DNA of 64,000 nucleotides from Agromyces sp. H66 (GCF_004959775.1 NZ_SJZG01000002.1:186001-250000); one strand, 5' to 3'; numbered from the stretch's first letter, positions 53,492-63,670 are shown. Numbers and translations are program-made. The notes: generated from the sequence alone by a model not told the origin.

Positions 53492-55125
53492 GCACCGCAA
53501 CGACCCGATCAACTGCGCCCGAGAAGCGTTCGTTCACCGCGGCGGCATCCGAGTACGTCAACGATCGAACCGGCATCGCCGTCGCGATCAAGGGGCTCGG
53601 GCGCAAGGCGTTCCCCGACCACTGGTCGTTCCTCCTCGGCGAGGTCGCGCTCTTCAGCTTCATCGTCGTGCTCGTCTCCGGCACGTTCCTGACGTTCTTC
53701 TTCCAGGCGTCGATGGCCGAGGTGCACTACGACGGCTCGTACGTACCGCTCAAGGGCGTCGAGATGTCGGTGGCGATGGCCTCGACCCTCGACATCTCGT
53801 TCGACATCCGCGGCGGACTGTTCGTGCGGCAGATGCACCACTGGGCGGCGCTGCTCTTCGTCGCCGCGATCGGCCTGCACATGCTGCGCGTGTTCTTCAC
53901 CGGCGCGTTCCGCAAGCCCCGTGAGATCAACTGGGTGTTCGGCTTCCTCCTCTTCATCCTCGCGATGGCCGAGGGCTTCACCGGATACTCGCTCCCCGAC
54001 GACCTGCTCTCGGGCAACGGCCTGCGCATCATCGACGGCATGGTCAAGGGCATCCCCCTGATCGGCACGTGGACCTCGTTCCTCCTCTTCGGCGGCGAGT
54101 TCCCCGGCACGGCCATCGTGGGGCGCCTCTACACGCTGCACATCCTGCTCCTGCCGGCGCTCGTGGTGGCGCTCATCGCCGTGCACGTCGGCTACGTGTT
54201 CATCCACAAGCACACGCAGTTCGCCGGACCTGGGCGCCAGCCGACGAACTCGGTCGGCCCGCCCGTCCTGCCGATCTACGCGGCCAAGGCCGGCGGCTTC
54301 ATGTTCATCATCTGGGGCGTCATCGCGCTCATCGCGTCGCTGTTCACGATCAACCCGATCTGGAACTACGGCCCGTACGACCCGTCACCGGTCTCCGCGG
54401 GAACGCAGCCCGACTGGTACATCGGCTTCGCCGACGGCGCCCTTCGACTGATCCCGCCGGGCTGGGAGTTCGTGTGGCTCGAGCGCACGTGGTCGTTCAA
54501 CATCCTCGTGCCCCTCATCGCGATCGGCATCTTCCTCGTACTCGTCGTGAGCTACCCGTTCATCGAGGCGTGGATCAAGGGCGACCGGCGAGAGCACCAC
54601 ATCGCCGACCGTCCCCGCAACGCGCCCACCCGCACGGCGATCGGCGCCGCCGGTGTCACGTTCTACGCCGGCCTCTGGGCCGCGGCGAGCTCCGACCTCC
54701 TCGCGACGCACTTCTCGCTCACCATGGAGGGCGTCATCAACGCGCTCCAGGCGACGGTGATCCTCGGACCGATCATCGCGTACTTCATCACCAAGCGCGT
54801 CTGCATCGCGCTCCAGAAGAAGGACCGCGAGATCGTGCTGCACGGCTACGAGTCGGGTCGCATCGTGAAGCTGCCGGGCGGCGAGTTCATCGAGGTGCAC
54901 CAGCCTCTCGACGAGTACGACCGCTGGCGCCTCGTGAGCTTCGAGTCGTACGAACCGCTCATGCTCCGCCCGAATGCACGTGGCAAGATCACTGCCGGGC
55001 AGCGCCTGCGGGCATCCCTGTCCCGTTGGTTCTTCGAGGACCGCATCGCTCCGGTCACGAGGGGTGAGCTCGAGGCGGCGCACTCCGGCCACCACGCCGC
55101 CGAGGTGGACACCACCCACAGCTGA
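53488..55125 (+). CDS. qcrB: cytochrome bc1 complex cytochrome b subunit
   Basis: 545 aa, longer than mitochondrial cytochrome b because of an actinobacterial C-terminal extension (IVLHGYESGRIVKLPGGEFI). Haem-ligand His pairs sit in MHHWAALLFVAAIGLHMLR and TLHILLLPALVVALIAVHVG, and PDDLLSGNGLRI marks the quinol-oxidation site. It oxidises menaquinol and passes electrons to the Rieske protein and haem c. The start is TTG 53488, overlapping the qcrA stop by three bases (TTGA), an unusual codon fixed here by coupling. Confidence 0.95.
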   Translation: MSTATTRSTAPEKRSFTAAASEYVNDRTGIAVAIKGLGRKAFPDHWSFLLGEVALFSFIVVLVSGTFLTFFFQASMAEVHYDGSYVPLKGVEMSVAMASTLDISFDIRGGLFVRQMHHWAALLFVAAIGLHMLRVFFTGAFRKPREINWVFGFLLFILAMAEGFTGYSLPDDLLSGNGLRIIDGMVKGIPLIGTWTSFLLFGGEFPGTAIVGRLYTLHILLLPALVVALIAVHVGYVFIHKHTQFAGPGRQPTNSVGPPVLPIYAAKAGGFMFIIWGVIALIASLFTINPIWNYGPYDPSPVSAGTQPDWYIGFADGALRLIPPGWEFVWLERTWSFNILVPLIAIGIFLVLVVSYPFIEAWIKGDRREHHIADRPRNAPTRTAIGAAGVTFYAGLWAAASSDLLATHFSLTMEGVINALQATVILGPIIAYFITKRVCIALQKKDREIVLHGYESGRIVKLPGGEFIEVHQPLDEYDRWRLVSFESYEPLMLRPNARGKITAGQRLRASLSRWFFEDRIAPVTRGELEAAHSGHHAAEVDTTHS

Positions 55126-55163
55126 GGCAGCGGCTCACTCACCGATTCGGGCACCGGAAACCC

Positions 55164-56012
55164 ATGTCGATCGACTCGACGTGGCTCCGGTGCCCGAACT
55201 GCTTCGCCGATCTCTCCCCTGTCGACGACCGTGTGTACGGCTGTGAGCGCGGCCATCGATTCGACCGCTCGAAGCACGGATATCTCACACTGCTTCCTCC
55301 GAGGGCGCCGCGGACGCTCGGCGACGACCGGGAGATGCTCGCCGCCCGCGCGGCGGTTCTCGGCCGCGGCGCCTATCTGCCGATCGCCGAGGAACTGGCC
55401 CGCACGGCCTTCTCCGCCAACGGACCCGTGTCAGGCCGGCCGCGCGTCGCCGATCTGGGCTGCGGCACCGGGTACTACGCCGGACACCTGAGCGCGGCCC
55501 GGCACGAGGCGAGCTTCCTGCTCGCCGACCGCTCGCCCCATGCGGTGCGGAGCGCCCTGCGAGCGGTGCCCGGTGCCACCGGTGTCGTCCTCGACATCTG
55601 GCGGCCGCTGCCCCTGCGCGACGAGGTCGCCGATGTCATCCTCAACGTGTTCGCGCCTCGCAACCCGAAGGAGTTCGCCCGCATCCTCAGGCCCGGCGGT
55701 CGAGTGGTGGTCGTCGTCCCGCGCGCCGATCACCTCCGTGAGCTCAGGTCGAGCGGGCTGCTCGTCGACGTTCCGGCGGCGAAGGCGAACGCGGTGACGG
55801 AGCAGCTGGCCGCAGCCGGCCTCGTCCGGATCAGCGAGGTCCCGGTGCAGTACGTGCTCCCGACAGACTCCGACACTCGCGCGATGCTCGCCGGCATGGG
55901 ACCATCCGCGCACCACGCCGGCTCACTCCCGGGCATCCCCGCCGACGGCAGCGCCGACGTCACGATCGCGGTGGACGTCCTCTCCTTCGAGCTCGCCTCG
56001 CCGCCGGGCTGA
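55164..56012 (+). CDS. putative 23S rRNA (guanine-N1)-methyltransferase (RlmA family)
   Basis: 282 aa. The N-terminal zinc module holds Cys 10, Cys 13, Cys 27 and His 31 (RCPNCFADLS, GCERGHRFD), followed by the RlmA-type KHGYLTLLP block and a class-I methyltransferase domain with SAM motif VADLGCGTGYYAG. Members methylate G745 or G748 of helix 35 in 23S rRNA; the G748 enzyme TlrB gives tylosin tolerance. Which position is targeted here cannot be decided. ATG 55164 follows 38 bases after qcrB. Confidence 0.92.
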   Translation: MSIDSTWLRCPNCFADLSPVDDRVYGCERGHRFDRSKHGYLTLLPPRAPRTLGDDREMLAARAAVLGRGAYLPIAEELARTAFSANGPVSGRPRVADLGCGTGYYAGHLSAARHEASFLLADRSPHAVRSALRAVPGATGVVLDIWRPLPLRDEVADVILNVFAPRNPKEFARILRPGGRVVVVVPRADHLRELRSSGLLVDVPAAKANAVTEQLAAAGLVRISEVPVQYVLPTDSDTRAMLAGMGPSAHHAGSLPGIPADGSADVTIAVDVLSFELASPPG

Positions 56013-56021
56013 GACCGGGTG

Positions 56022-56027
56022 CATACT
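56022..56027 (+). promoter_or_regulatory. -10-like CATACT before the second methyltransferase gene
   Basis: CATACT, six bases, then ATG 56034; the alternative GTG 56019 overlaps it. Confidence 0.4.
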
Positions 56028-56033
56028 GGGCGC

Positions 56034-56687
56034 ATGCCCGACTGCTGCAGCCCGGGATCGCCGCGATACGAAGGCGTGTTCGACGATCGCTTCGCTCATG
56101 ACATCGCCGAGCGGTACCGCCGGCGCGGACTGACCGCGCCCGAGCATCGCATCGTCGACCATCTGGCCGGGATCGGCTTGGCCGATCGCAGCGTTCTGGA
56201 GATCGGGGGCGGCGTCGGCGAGATCCAGCTCGAGCTCCTCTCGCGCGGAGCCTCCCTCGCGACGAACCTGGAGTTGTCGGGCGCCTACGAGGCCGAGGCT
56301 CGCGCGCTGCTGGTCGAACGCGGCGTCACGGACCGCGCTGACCGGCTCGTCGGCCTCGACCTGGCGTCGGACGGCGATCGTATCGCCGCGGCCGACTTCG
56401 TGGTGCTCCATCGGGTCGTCTGCTGCTACCCCGACTCGGAGCGGCTCCTGGAAGCCGCGGCCGCCCACGCACGTCGTGCCGTCGTGTTCAGCCATCCGCC
56501 GCGAACGTGGTTCACACGTCTGTCGGTCGCCCTGAGCAACGCGTGGATGCGAATGCGCGGACGGGAGTACCGCGGATACGTCCACTCCCCCAGGGCGATG
56601 TACGGCGCCCTCGAGCGCGCCGGATTCGGGATCCACGTGCTTCGGACCGGCGCGAAGTGGTGGGTCGTCGCTGCGGCCCGGGCATGA
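56034..56687 (+). CDS. class I SAM-dependent methyltransferase
   Basis: 217 aa. SAM motif SVLEIGGGVGEIQLELLSRG and the acceptor-side block FVVLHRVVCCYPDSERLLEA identify the fold; the C-terminal HPPRTWFTRLSVALSNAWMR and TGAKWWVVAAARA are conserved in an actinobacterial group of unassigned substrate. A Cys pair at the N-terminus (PDCCSPGSP) may bind metal. It follows the RlmA-type gene by 21 bases and ends before a strong terminator. Confidence 0.85.
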   Translation: MPDCCSPGSPRYEGVFDDRFAHDIAERYRRRGLTAPEHRIVDHLAGIGLADRSVLEIGGGVGEIQLELLSRGASLATNLELSGAYEAEARALLVERGVTDRADRLVGLDLASDGDRIAAADFVVLHRVVCCYPDSERLLEAAAAHARRAVVFSHPPRTWFTRLSVALSNAWMRMRGREYRGYVHSPRAMYGALERAGFGIHVLRTGAKWWVVAAARA

Positions 56688-56704
56688 ACGTGCTGGTCGA
56701 CATG

Positions 56705-56742
56705 GAGAGGCCCTGGTACCTGCGTAGGTACCAGGGCCTCTC
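56705..56742. terminator. bidirectional hairpin terminator between the methyltransferase and ctaF
   Basis: GAGAGGCCCTGGTACCT (56705-56721) and AGGTACCAGGGCCTCTC (56726-56742): a 17-bp perfect stem with tetraloop GCGT, between convergent genes. Confidence 0.92.
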
Positions 56743-56754
56743 GTCTCGCCTGCG

Positions 56755-57177
56755 TCAGCGGGCGAAGTTGCCGCGGTAGTACTCGTACACCCAGCCGACG
56801 ATGCTCACGAGGAAGAGCACGAAGGCGATGGGGAACATCCACCACCCGACCGCGAGGGAGAGGAAGCCCAGAGCAGCCGATCCGGCGAGCATGATCGGCC
56901 ACCAGCTCCACGGGCTGAAGAAGCCCAACTCAGGGTCGCCGTCGTCGACGTTCGCGTCGAGACGATCCTCGGGGAGTTCCGCTCCCTGCGCGCTGCGCAC
57001 TCGACCGAGATAGAACGCGATGAATGCGGAGAGCACGAATGTGAGCCCGAGTGCGACGGTGCCCGCCCATTCGGGGTGCGTCCATTCGTTGCTGGCCGAG
57101 GTCCAGGTGGCATACAGCACGGTGTCAGCCGCGAAGAAGACCGCCAAGATCCAGAACAGGACGACATTCGCGCGCAT
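56755..57177 (-). CDS. ctaF: cytochrome c oxidase subunit IV (actinobacterial type)
   Basis: 140 aa with four hydrophobic segments: ANVVLFWILAVFFAADTVLY, GLTFVLSAFIAFYLGRV, WPIMLAGSAALGFLSLAVGW and PIAFVLFLVSIVGWVYEYYR. The polar central loop AELPEDRLDANVDDGDPELG is characteristic of the actinobacterial aa3 oxidase subunit IV. Its ATG 57177 follows the ctaD stop with no gap, ending the ctaC-ctaD-ctaF operon. Confidence 0.93.
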   Translation of the reverse strand: MRANVVLFWILAVFFAADTVLYATWTSASNEWTHPEWAGTVALGLTFVLSAFIAFYLGRVRSAQGAELPEDRLDANVDDGDPELGFFSPWSWWPIMLAGSAALGFLSLAVGWWMFPIAFVLFLVSIVGWVYEYYRGNFAR

Positions 57178-58914
57178 CTACTTGACTTCCTTCGTCGCTG
57201 CATCGTACACGGGTGCGTCGGGCGCGTCCTTCGCCGGGCCGATGCCCACCGGGATGCCCGCCTCGGGGTGGTTGAGGTCGAACGCCGGCGACTCCGAGCG
57301 AATGCGCGGGATGGAGGTGAAGTTGTGGCGCGGCGGCGGGCAGCTGGTCGCCCACTCGAGCGAGCGGCCGTAACCCCACGGGTCGTTGACCGTGACCTTC
57401 GGCGCCCGACGGGCCGTGATGTACACGTTCAGGAAGAACGGGATCATCGAGACCGCGAGGATGGCGGCGCCGACCGTCGAGAGCTGGTTCATCCAGGTGA
57501 TGTTGTCTTCCGGCAGGTACGAGTAGTACCGGCGCGGCATGGCCAGGACGCCGAGCCAGTGCTGGATGAGGAACGTCGTGTGGAACCCGATGAACAGCAG
57601 CCAGAAGTGCCACTTGCCGAGCGTCTCGTTGAGCATCTTCCCGGTCCACTTCGGCCACCAGAAGTAGAAGCCCGCGAACATCGCGAATACGACCGTGCCG
57701 AAGATGACGTAATGGAAGTGCGCGACGACGAAGTACGTGTCGGAGACGTGGAAGTCGAGCGGGGGCGACGCGAGGATGACGCCGGTGAGACCGCCGAACA
57801 CGAACGAGATGAGGAATCCGATCGCCCAGACGATCGGTGTCTCGAAGGTGATCGATCCTCGCCACATGGTGCCCACCCAGTTGAAGATCTTCACACCCGT
57901 CGGCACGGCGATGAGCATCGTCATGAGCGCGAAGAACGGCAGCAGCACCGATCCCGTGACGTACATGTGGTGCGCCCAGACCGTCGCCGACAGCGCGGCG
58001 ATGGCGATGGTCGCGTAGATCAGGGTCTTGTATCCGAAGATCGGCTTGCGGCTGAAGACCGGGAAGACCTCTGAGATGATGCCGAAGAACGGCAGCGCGA
58101 TGATGTAGACCTCGGGGTGACCGAAGAACCAGAAGAGGTGCTGCCAGAGGATCACTCCGCCGTTCTCGGGGTTGTAGATCTGGGCACCGAGGATGCGGTC
58201 GGCAGCGGCGGCGAGCATCGCGGCCGCGAGCACCGGGAACACCATGAGGATCAGGATCGACGTGACGAGGGTGTTCCACGTGAAGATCGGCATGCGGAAC
58301 ATCGTCATGCCGGGTGCGCGCATCGTGATGATCGTCGTGATGAAGTTCACCGCACCGAGGATCGTGCCGAATCCCGACAGGCCGAGGCCGACCATCCAGA
58401 GATTGCCGCCGACTCCTGGTGAGAACGTCGTCGAGGCGAGTGGCTGATACGCGAACCAGCCGAAGGACGCCGCACCCTGCGGGGTGAAGAACCCGGCGAC
58501 GGCGATCAGCGAACCGAAGTTGAAGAGCCAATAGGCGAACGCGTTCAGGCGCGGGAACGCGACGTCGGGAGCCCCGATCTGGAGCGGCATGAGCACGTTG
58601 GCGAAGCCCGCGAACAGCGGGGTCGCGAACATGAGCAGCATGATCGTGCCGTGCATCGTGAACAGCTGGTTGTACTGCTCACGCGTCTGGACGATCTCGA
58701 GGCCGGGCTGGAACAGCTGGGCGCGGATGATGAGCGCCATGATGCCGCCGACGCAGAAGTAGATGAACGAGGTGATCAGGTAGAGATACCCGATGACCTT
58801 GTGATCGGTGGAGGTGATCCACCGCACGAGGATGTTGCCCTTGCGCTCGACCTTCGAGGCGCCGATCGGCAGGCTGCTCGACTGCGGCCGAGCCGGTGCG
58901 GTCGTGGTGCTCAT
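57178..58914 (-). CDS. ctaD: cytochrome c oxidase subunit I
   Basis: 578 aa. Haem-copper ligands in context: [12 protein letters not shown] (low-spin haem a His), [16 protein letters not shown] (CuB His and the cross-linked Tyr), [12 protein letters not shown] (two CuB His) and [12 protein letters not shown] (haem a3 and a His). K- and D-channel residues appear intact. It is the catalytic subunit reducing O2 to water with proton pumping. It overlaps the ctaC stop (ATGA) and abuts ctaF. Confidence 0.97.
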   Translation of the reverse strand: MSTTTAPARPQSSSLPIGASKVERKGNILVRWITSTDHKVIGYLYLITSFIYFCVGGIMALIIRAQLFQPGLEIVQTREQYNQLFTMHGTIMLLMFATPLFAGFANVLMPLQIGAPDVAFPRLNAFAYWLFNFGSLIAVAGFFTPQGAASFGWFAYQPLASTTFSPGVGGNLWMVGLGLSGFGTILGAVNFITTIITMRAPGMTMFRMPIFTWNTLVTSILILMVFPVLAAAMLAAAADRILGAQIYNPENGGVILWQHLFWFFGHPEVYIIALPFFGIISEVFPVFSRKPIFGYKTLIYATIAIAALSATVWAHHMYVTGSVLLPFFALMTMLIAVPTGVKIFNWVGTMWRGSITFETPIVWAIGFLISFVFGGLTGVILASPPLDFHVSDTYFVVAHFHYVIFGTVVFAMFAGFYFWWPKWTGKMLNETLGKWHFWLLFIGFHTTFLIQHWLGVLAMPRRYYSYLPEDNITWMNQLSTVGAAILAVSMIPFFLNVYITARRAPKVTVNDPWGYGRSLEWATSCPPPRHNFTSIPRIRSESPAFDLNHPEAGIPVGIGPAKDAPDAPVYDAATKEVK

Positions 58915-59807
58915 TCGGCTTCCTGCTCCTCTTTCAGTTCGGGTGCGCCAGCGCCGGGCTGGTTCTGGTTGCGGTTGTACTCGACGGAGAGCTGCCCCTC
59001 TTGGCCGAGGTCGCGAAGCGACTCGATATAGGCGTCGTACTCCTCCTGGGAGACGACCTCGACGTTGAACAGCATCAGCGAGTGATACTCACCGCAGAGC
59101 TCGGCGCACTTGCCGGCGAACGTGCCCTCGCGCTCCGGCACGAACGACATGTAGTTCGTCTTGCCGGGGATCATGTCCTTCTTGTAGAGGAAGTCGGGAA
59201 CCCAGAACGAGTGGATGACGTCGCGGGCCTCGAGCTTGAGCTCGACGTTCTGACCGACGGGCAGGTAGAGGGTCGGGAGGTCGGTCACGGTGCCGGCCGG
59301 ACCCTCGTCGGAGACCTGGCCCTGAATGCCGGGCGAATAGACGTCCTCATCCGTGTAGTTGATGTCCCACGACCACTGCTTGCCGATCACCTCGATGTGC
59401 ACGTCCACGTCATCCTCGGCGAAGCGCTGCTCGATCGCGGCCTGATCGCGGGCGGTGAAGGCGAAGAACCCGAGCACGAGGATGAGCGGGACGACGGTGT
59501 AGAACACCTCGATCGGCATGTTGTACCGCAACTGCACCGGAAGGCCCGTCTGGCCCTTGCGGCGGCGGTACGCGACCATCGCCCAGATGGTGAGTCCCCA
59601 GGTCACGACGCCCACGACCAGCAGCACGATCCACGACGTGACCCAGAGGCCCGAGATGCGGTCGGTGTGGTTCGTGGTCGGACCCGCTCCCTCCTCGAAC
59701 CCCGGAAGGAATCCGTTCAGCTGGGCCTGCGTGCATCCGGCGAGGACGAGGCTGAGCGACGCTGCGATCGGAATAGCAGCCCATCGGAGACGGCGATTGT
59801 GGCGCAC
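58911..59807 (-). CDS. ctaC: cytochrome c oxidase subunit II
   Basis: 298 aa. Lipoprotein signal with lipobox LAGC (Cys 25), two membrane helices (residues ~55-75 and ~100-120), then the cupredoxin domain with the CuA centre [12 protein letters not shown] and the electron-entry Trp region [10 protein letters not shown]. It accepts electrons from the cytochrome cc1 haem. GTG 59807 has AAAGG upstream. The 5' leader contains a hairpin and the -10 TAGGCT. Confidence 0.96.
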   Translation of the reverse strand: MRHNRRLRWAAIPIAASLSLVLAGCTQAQLNGFLPGFEEGAGPTTNHTDRISGLWVTSWIVLLVVGVVTWGLTIWAMVAYRRRKGQTGLPVQLRYNMPIEVFYTVVPLILVLGFFAFTARDQAAIEQRFAEDDVDVHIEVIGKQWSWDINYTDEDVYSPGIQGQVSDEGPAGTVTDLPTLYLPVGQNVELKLEARDVIHSFWVPDFLYKKDMIPGKTNYMSFVPEREGTFAGKCAELCGEYHSLMLFNVEVVSQEEYDAYIESLRDLGQEGQLSVEYNRNQNQPGAGAPELKEEQEAE

Positions 59808-59832
59808 CGGTGACCTTTCGGGAGACTCGAAG

Positions 59833-59871
59833 GCGCTTCACAGCGAAGCGCGGTGATCGGTCCCTAGCCTA
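59833..59871 (-). promoter_or_regulatory. ctaC promoter (-10 TAGGCT) and 5'-leader hairpin
   Basis: Minus-strand TAGGCT (59871-59866) lies 59 bases before GTG 59807, so unlike most genes here ctaC should have a real leader. In it GCGCTTC/GAAGCGC (59833-59839, 59845-59851) forms a seven-bp hairpin with a five-base loop. Confidence 0.5.
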
Positions 59872-59955
59872 CTCCGACTCGACAGCCGGGGTGTGCACCG
59901 GAGAGCGGTGTCCGGCGCGTCGGAGGTGGAATTTCCGGCTCGATCAGCCGAAACG

Positions 59956-59989
59956 CCGAAGGGGGGTCGCGTGCGCGACCCCCCTTCGG
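59956..59989 (-). terminator. terminator downstream of erpA
   Basis: CCGAAGGGGGGTCGC (59956-59970) and GCGACCCCCCTTCGG (59975-59989) form a 15-bp perfect stem with a four-base loop, 20 bases after the erpA stop and before the ctaC promoter. Confidence 0.9.
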
Positions 59990-60009
59990 GAGCGGAATCC
60001 GGGCCGGAA

Positions 60010-60360
60010 TCAGTGGAAAGAGTCACCGCACGCGCAGCTGCCCTGCGCGTTGGGGTTGTCGATCGTGAAGCCCTGCTTCTGGATGGTGTCCTCGAAATCG
60101 ATGGAGGCGCCGTCGAGGTACGGCACGCTCATCTTGTCGACGACGACCTCGACGCCCGAGAAGTCCACGACCGCGTCGCCGTCGAGGAGTCGCTCGTCGA
60201 AGTAGAGCTGGTAGATCAGTCCGGAGCATCCGCCGGGCTGCACCGCCACGCGGAGCCGGAGGTCGTCGCGGCCCTCCTGTTCGAGGAGGCTGCGGACCTT
60301 GTCGGCGGCCGTGTCGGTCAGCTTCACGCCGTGCATCGTCTCGGTGATCGTGTCGCTCAT
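60010..60360 (-). CDS. erpA: iron-sulfur cluster insertion protein ErpA (A-type carrier)
   Basis: 116 aa. The three cluster-binding cysteines of A-type carriers are present: Cys 45 in QPGGCSGLIY and Cys 109/111 in GSCACGDSFH. It delivers Fe-S clusters to apoproteins. GAGGAG precedes ATG 60360. It stands between the cta operon and the M20 dipeptidase on the same strand, in a conserved actinobacterial order; a local target such as the Rieske protein is possible but unproven. Confidence 0.95.
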   Translation of the reverse strand: MSDTITETMHGVKLTDTAADKVRSLLEQEGRDDLRLRVAVQPGGCSGLIYQLYFDERLLDGDAVVDFSGVEVVVDKMSVPYLDGASIDFEDTIQKQGFTIDNPNAQGSCACGDSFH

Positions 60361-60449
60361 GTCTCTCCTCGGTGCGTCAGGGAACGCGGATGTCTCCGAC
60401 AATGGTAACCGGCGGAACTGCGAGTCGGCCCCACGCGCGCTCAGAACCC

Positions 60450-61874
60450 TCAGGAACCCGTGCGAGCCTCGAGACGGGCGAAGAACAGGGCCTCCGCGAG
60501 CAGCGCGCGCTTGAACACCCCGAGGTGCAGCGATTCGTTCGGGCTGTGCGCACGCGAGTCGGGGTCCTCGACGCCGGTCACGAGGATCTGCGCCTCGGGG
60601 AACTCCTCGACGAGCTCGGCGATGAACGGGATCGATCCGCCGACGCCGATCTCGAGGGGCTCCCTCCCCCACGCCTCGGCCATGGCCGCACGCGTCTCGG
60701 CCACCGCCCAGCCGCTGGTGTCGACGAGGAACGGCTGACCGGTGTCGACGTCCTCGAAGGTGAGCCGGGCACCGAACGGCGCGTGCGCCTCGAGGTGGGT
60801 CCTGATGGCCGCGAACGCCTCGGCGGCGTCCTGGCCCGGGGCGATGCGGGCACTCACCCGCACCCGCACGCCGGGAACGAGCGTGTTCGACGCATTCGCG
60901 ACATCCGGTGCGTCGATGCCCGTCACGGTGATGGCCGGCTGCGCCCAGATCCGGGACAGGAGCGTGCCGTTGCCGATCGGCGTGACGCCGTCGAGCAGCC
61001 CCGCCTCGGCTCGCAGCTGCGCCTCGTCGTAGGACGGGGTCGTGAGGTCGATGCTGCGCAGGCCATCGACGGCGACGGAGCCGTCGTCCGCCCACATCGA
61101 ATCGAGCAGGCGGATCGCCGCCAGCATGGCGTCGGGAGCGGCACCTCCGAACATGCCGGAGTGCGACGCGTGCGCCAGCGTGTCGATGCGGAGGTTGAAC
61201 GCGACGGCACCGCGCAGCGCGACCGTGATGGCCGGCGTCTCGACGTCCCAGTTCCCCGAGTCGGCGACGATGATCGCGTCGGCCGCGAGGAGGTCCCGGT
61301 TCTCGTGCAGGAAGTTCGCGAACGAACGCGACGCCCACTCCTCCTCGCCCTCGATGAAGACCGCGAGTCCGAGGTCGAAGTCGCCGGCGGCCTCCGCGAA
61401 GGCGCGGATGGCGCCGACGTGCGCCATGATGCCGGCCTTGTCGTCGGCGGCGCCGCGGCCGTGCAGGCGGTCGCCTCGCTGGGTGGGCTCGAACGGCGGC
61501 GTCTCCCAGTCCTCGTCCCGGCCCGGCGGCTGCACGTCGTGGTGCGCGTAGAGGAGCACCGTCGGGCGTCCGTTCCGCGCGGCCCGGCTCGCGACGACCG
61601 CGGGCTGGCCGAGCTCGGCGCCGTCGGCGACCGGCGCACGGCGAACGTCGACGAGTTCGAAGACGCCCGTGCCCCGCAGGAGCTCGGCGACGGCGTCGGC
61701 GCTCGTGGCCACGTGCGCGGGGTCGAAGGCCGGCCAGGAGACGGACGGGATGCGCACGAGGCGGGCGAGATCGGCGACGGTCGCGGGGAATCCGGCGTCG
61801 ACCGCCTGGCGGATGGCGTCGGCGGCCTCGTGGGCGCCGGCGACCGTGGATCCGGTGGGATGGGTCTGGGTCAT
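60450..61874 (-). CDS. M20 family dipeptidase
   Basis: 474 aa. Metal-site blocks: TVLLYAHHDVQPPGRDEDWE (His, Asp), HGRGAADDKAGIMAHVGAIR (bridging Asp), VFIEGEEEWASRSF (Glu-Glu) and a dimerisation domain holding SHSGMFGG. The insertion pattern fits the carnosinase/CPG2-like dipeptidase subfamily. ATG 61874 follows TAAGAT by seven bases on the minus strand. It is a paralogue-at-a-distance of the M20 protein at 10802-12127. Confidence 0.93.
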   Translation of the reverse strand: MTQTHPTGSTVAGAHEAADAIRQAVDAGFPATVADLARLVRIPSVSWPAFDPAHVATSADAVAELLRGTGVFELVDVRRAPVADGAELGQPAVVASRAARNGRPTVLLYAHHDVQPPGRDEDWETPPFEPTQRGDRLHGRGAADDKAGIMAHVGAIRAFAEAAGDFDLGLAVFIEGEEEWASRSFANFLHENRDLLAADAIIVADSGNWDVETPAITVALRGAVAFNLRIDTLAHASHSGMFGGAAPDAMLAAIRLLDSMWADDGSVAVDGLRSIDLTTPSYDEAQLRAEAGLLDGVTPIGNGTLLSRIWAQPAITVTGIDAPDVANASNTLVPGVRVRVSARIAPGQDAAEAFAAIRTHLEAHAPFGARLTFEDVDTGQPFLVDTSGWAVAETRAAMAEAWGREPLEIGVGGSIPFIAELVEEFPEAQILVTGVEDPDSRAHSPNESLHLGVFKRALLAEALFFARLEARTGS

Positions 61875-61881
61875 GCCGGTA

Positions 61882-61887
61882 ATCTTA
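61882..61887 (-). promoter_or_regulatory. -10 hexamer TAAGAT of the M20 dipeptidase, overlapping the DUF3043 promoter
   Basis: Minus-strand TAAGAT lies seven bases before ATG 61874. The complementary strand reads TAATCT (61880-61885), a candidate -10 for the divergent DUF3043 gene at GTG 61912. Confidence 0.45.
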
Positions 61888-61911
61888 AGGGCAACCGATT
61901 CGAGGACTCCC

Positions 61912-62496
61912 GTGGCAAAGCACCCCACCAACACCCCTGCGCCCGAGGCCGGCGCCGACGACGAGGCATCCGCGACCCCCAGGGTCGGCAAGGGAGCCCC
62001 CACCCCCAGCCGCGCCGAGCGCGAGGCCGCACGCAAGCGTCCGCTCGTGCCGAACGACCGCAAGGAGGCGGCGCGGCAGGCCCGGGCGAAGCAGGCGGCG
62101 GCCCGCGAGCGTGCCCGCGTGGGCATGGCGATGGGCGACGACAAGTACCTGCCCGCGCGCGACCGCGGCCCGCAGAAGAAGTACGTGCGCGACTACGTCG
62201 ACGCCAGGTTCAGCATCGGCGAGATCCTCATCCCGTTCATGTTCCTGATCATCCTGCTCACGTTCGTGCCGAGCGCCGAGGTGCAGGCGATCGGCATCAT
62301 GGCACTCTGGGCCTTCTTCCTGGTGGCCGTGCTCGACGTGGTCATCCTCGGCTTCATCCTGACCCGCAAGGTCAGGGCGAAGTTCGGCGAGGACAAGGCT
62401 GAGCGCGTGCGGTGGTACGCCGCGATGCGGGCGCTCCAGCTTCGTCCGCTCCGGCTGCCGAAGCCGCAGGTCAAGCGCGGTCGGTACCCGGCCTGA
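61912..62496 (+). CDS. DUF3043 family membrane protein
   Basis: 194 aa, actinobacteria-specific family of unknown function. A long charged N-terminus with the conserved block RKRPLVPNDRKEAARQARAK and KYLPARDRGPQKKYVRDYVD is followed by two membrane helices (EILIPFMFLIILLTFVPSAE, IMALWAFFLVAVLDVVILGF) and a basic tail. GTG 61912 has CGAGGA upstream. It is divergent from the M20 dipeptidase and convergent with the phosphatase-like gene. Confidence 0.92.
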   Translation: MAKHPTNTPAPEAGADDEASATPRVGKGAPTPSRAEREAARKRPLVPNDRKEAARQARAKQAAARERARVGMAMGDDKYLPARDRGPQKKYVRDYVDARFSIGEILIPFMFLIILLTFVPSAEVQAIGIMALWAFFLVAVLDVVILGFILTRKVRAKFGEDKAERVRWYAAMRALQLRPLRLPKPQVKRGRYPA

Positions 62497-62514
62497 GCCC
62501 GGCCCGGGCCGCGG

Positions 62515-63663
62515 TCAGTCGCGGGCGTAGGCTCCGGCGCGGATGAGCGGGATGCGCGTCTCCTCGTCGGTGAGCGAGCCGTGCTGGCCGATCATGGACT
62601 CCCCCTGCCGGTTCGCCTCGCGACGGTCGTAGTAGGCGACGCCCGACCGCGCGGCGATGAGGATGTCGCCGATGCGTTCGCGCACCTCATCGGCGACGGG
62701 ACCGAACACGCCCGCCTCGATCGCCTCGTCGCGCCCGAGCACCCAGGCGCGGTGACCCTCGGCCGCGCGCCAGCCCTCGACGAGCGCCGAGCGCGCCGCG
62801 GCGTCGAGTTCGGGCTCGACGTAGAACGAGAAGAACCGCGGCTCACCGCCGACGTGCCGGATCCCCTCGAGGAGTTCCGGGCGAGTGTCGACGAACACGT
62901 GGCGACGCGCCGGCACGTCGATCACGCCGTGGTCGGCCGTCACCAGCACGCCGACGCCGCGCGGCAGGCCGCGCTCGAACGCCGCCAGCTCGGCGTCGAG
63001 CTGTTCCAGGGCGGCGAGCCAGCGATCGGACTCCCATCCGTGCGCGTGCGCGATGCGATCGAGCTCCGACACGTAGACGTAGACGAGGCATCGCGGCTCG
63101 GTCGCGACCACGTCGCGGGCCACGGCGAAGGACTCGGCGATCGTCCCCGCCGCTCGGTACTCGACGCCGCGCAGCACCGCACGCGAGAAGCCCGACCCGA
63201 TGTGCTTGGGCGATCCGACCGCGAAGCTCCGGGTGCCGGCATCCCTGGCCGTCTCGAAGAGCGTCGGCACCCGCTGCCAGGTCTCGGGCACCATCCGGTC
63301 GTCCCAGCCGTTGAGCTGGTTCACGATCCGGTCGTTGGCGCGATCGAGCACGCGATAGCCGACGAGGCCGTGCTCCCCCGGCATCCGCCCGGTGGTGAGG
63401 CTCGTGATGCCCGCCGCGGTCGTCGAGGGCAGCACGGTGCGGATGACGTCGCGCCGCGACATCCGTGCCGCCAGGAAGCGCGCGTGACCGGCCCGTGCCT
63501 GGATGTTGGCTGCGCCGAGCCCGTCGACGAGCACGACCACGGCGCTGGATGCCGCGGGCAGTCCGAACAGGTTCGACTCCCCGCTGAGGCTGGCGAGCGA
63601 ACTGCCGAGCACCCCGGTGAGCCTCGGGGCACTGACGGCGGGCACCGGTAGCATTGCAGGCAT
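62515..63663 (-). CDS. alkaline-phosphatase superfamily protein (nucleotide pyrophosphatase/phosphodiesterase-like)
   Basis: 382 aa. Metal and nucleophile residues are in place: [13 protein letters not shown] (metal Asp), [20 protein letters not shown] (Thr nucleophile), [16 protein letters not shown] (Asp, His) and [13 protein letters not shown] (Asp, His). There is no signal peptide, so it is probably cytosolic. Substrate unknown. ATG 63663 follows CAGACT on the minus strand by seven bases. It is divergent from the topoisomerase gene. Confidence 0.9.
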   Translation of the reverse strand: MPAMLPVPAVSAPRLTGVLGSSLASLSGESNLFGLPAASSAVVVLVDGLGAANIQARAGHARFLAARMSRRDVIRTVLPSTTAAGITSLTTGRMPGEHGLVGYRVLDRANDRIVNQLNGWDDRMVPETWQRVPTLFETARDAGTRSFAVGSPKHIGSGFSRAVLRGVEYRAAGTIAESFAVARDVVATEPRCLVYVYVSELDRIAHAHGWESDRWLAALEQLDAELAAFERGLPRGVGVLVTADHGVIDVPARRHVFVDTRPELLEGIRHVGGEPRFFSFYVEPELDAAARSALVEGWRAAEGHRAWVLGRDEAIEAGVFGPVADEVRERIGDILIAARSGVAYYDRREANRQGESMIGQHGSLTDEETRIPLIRAGAYARD

Positions 63664-63670
63664 CGCGCCC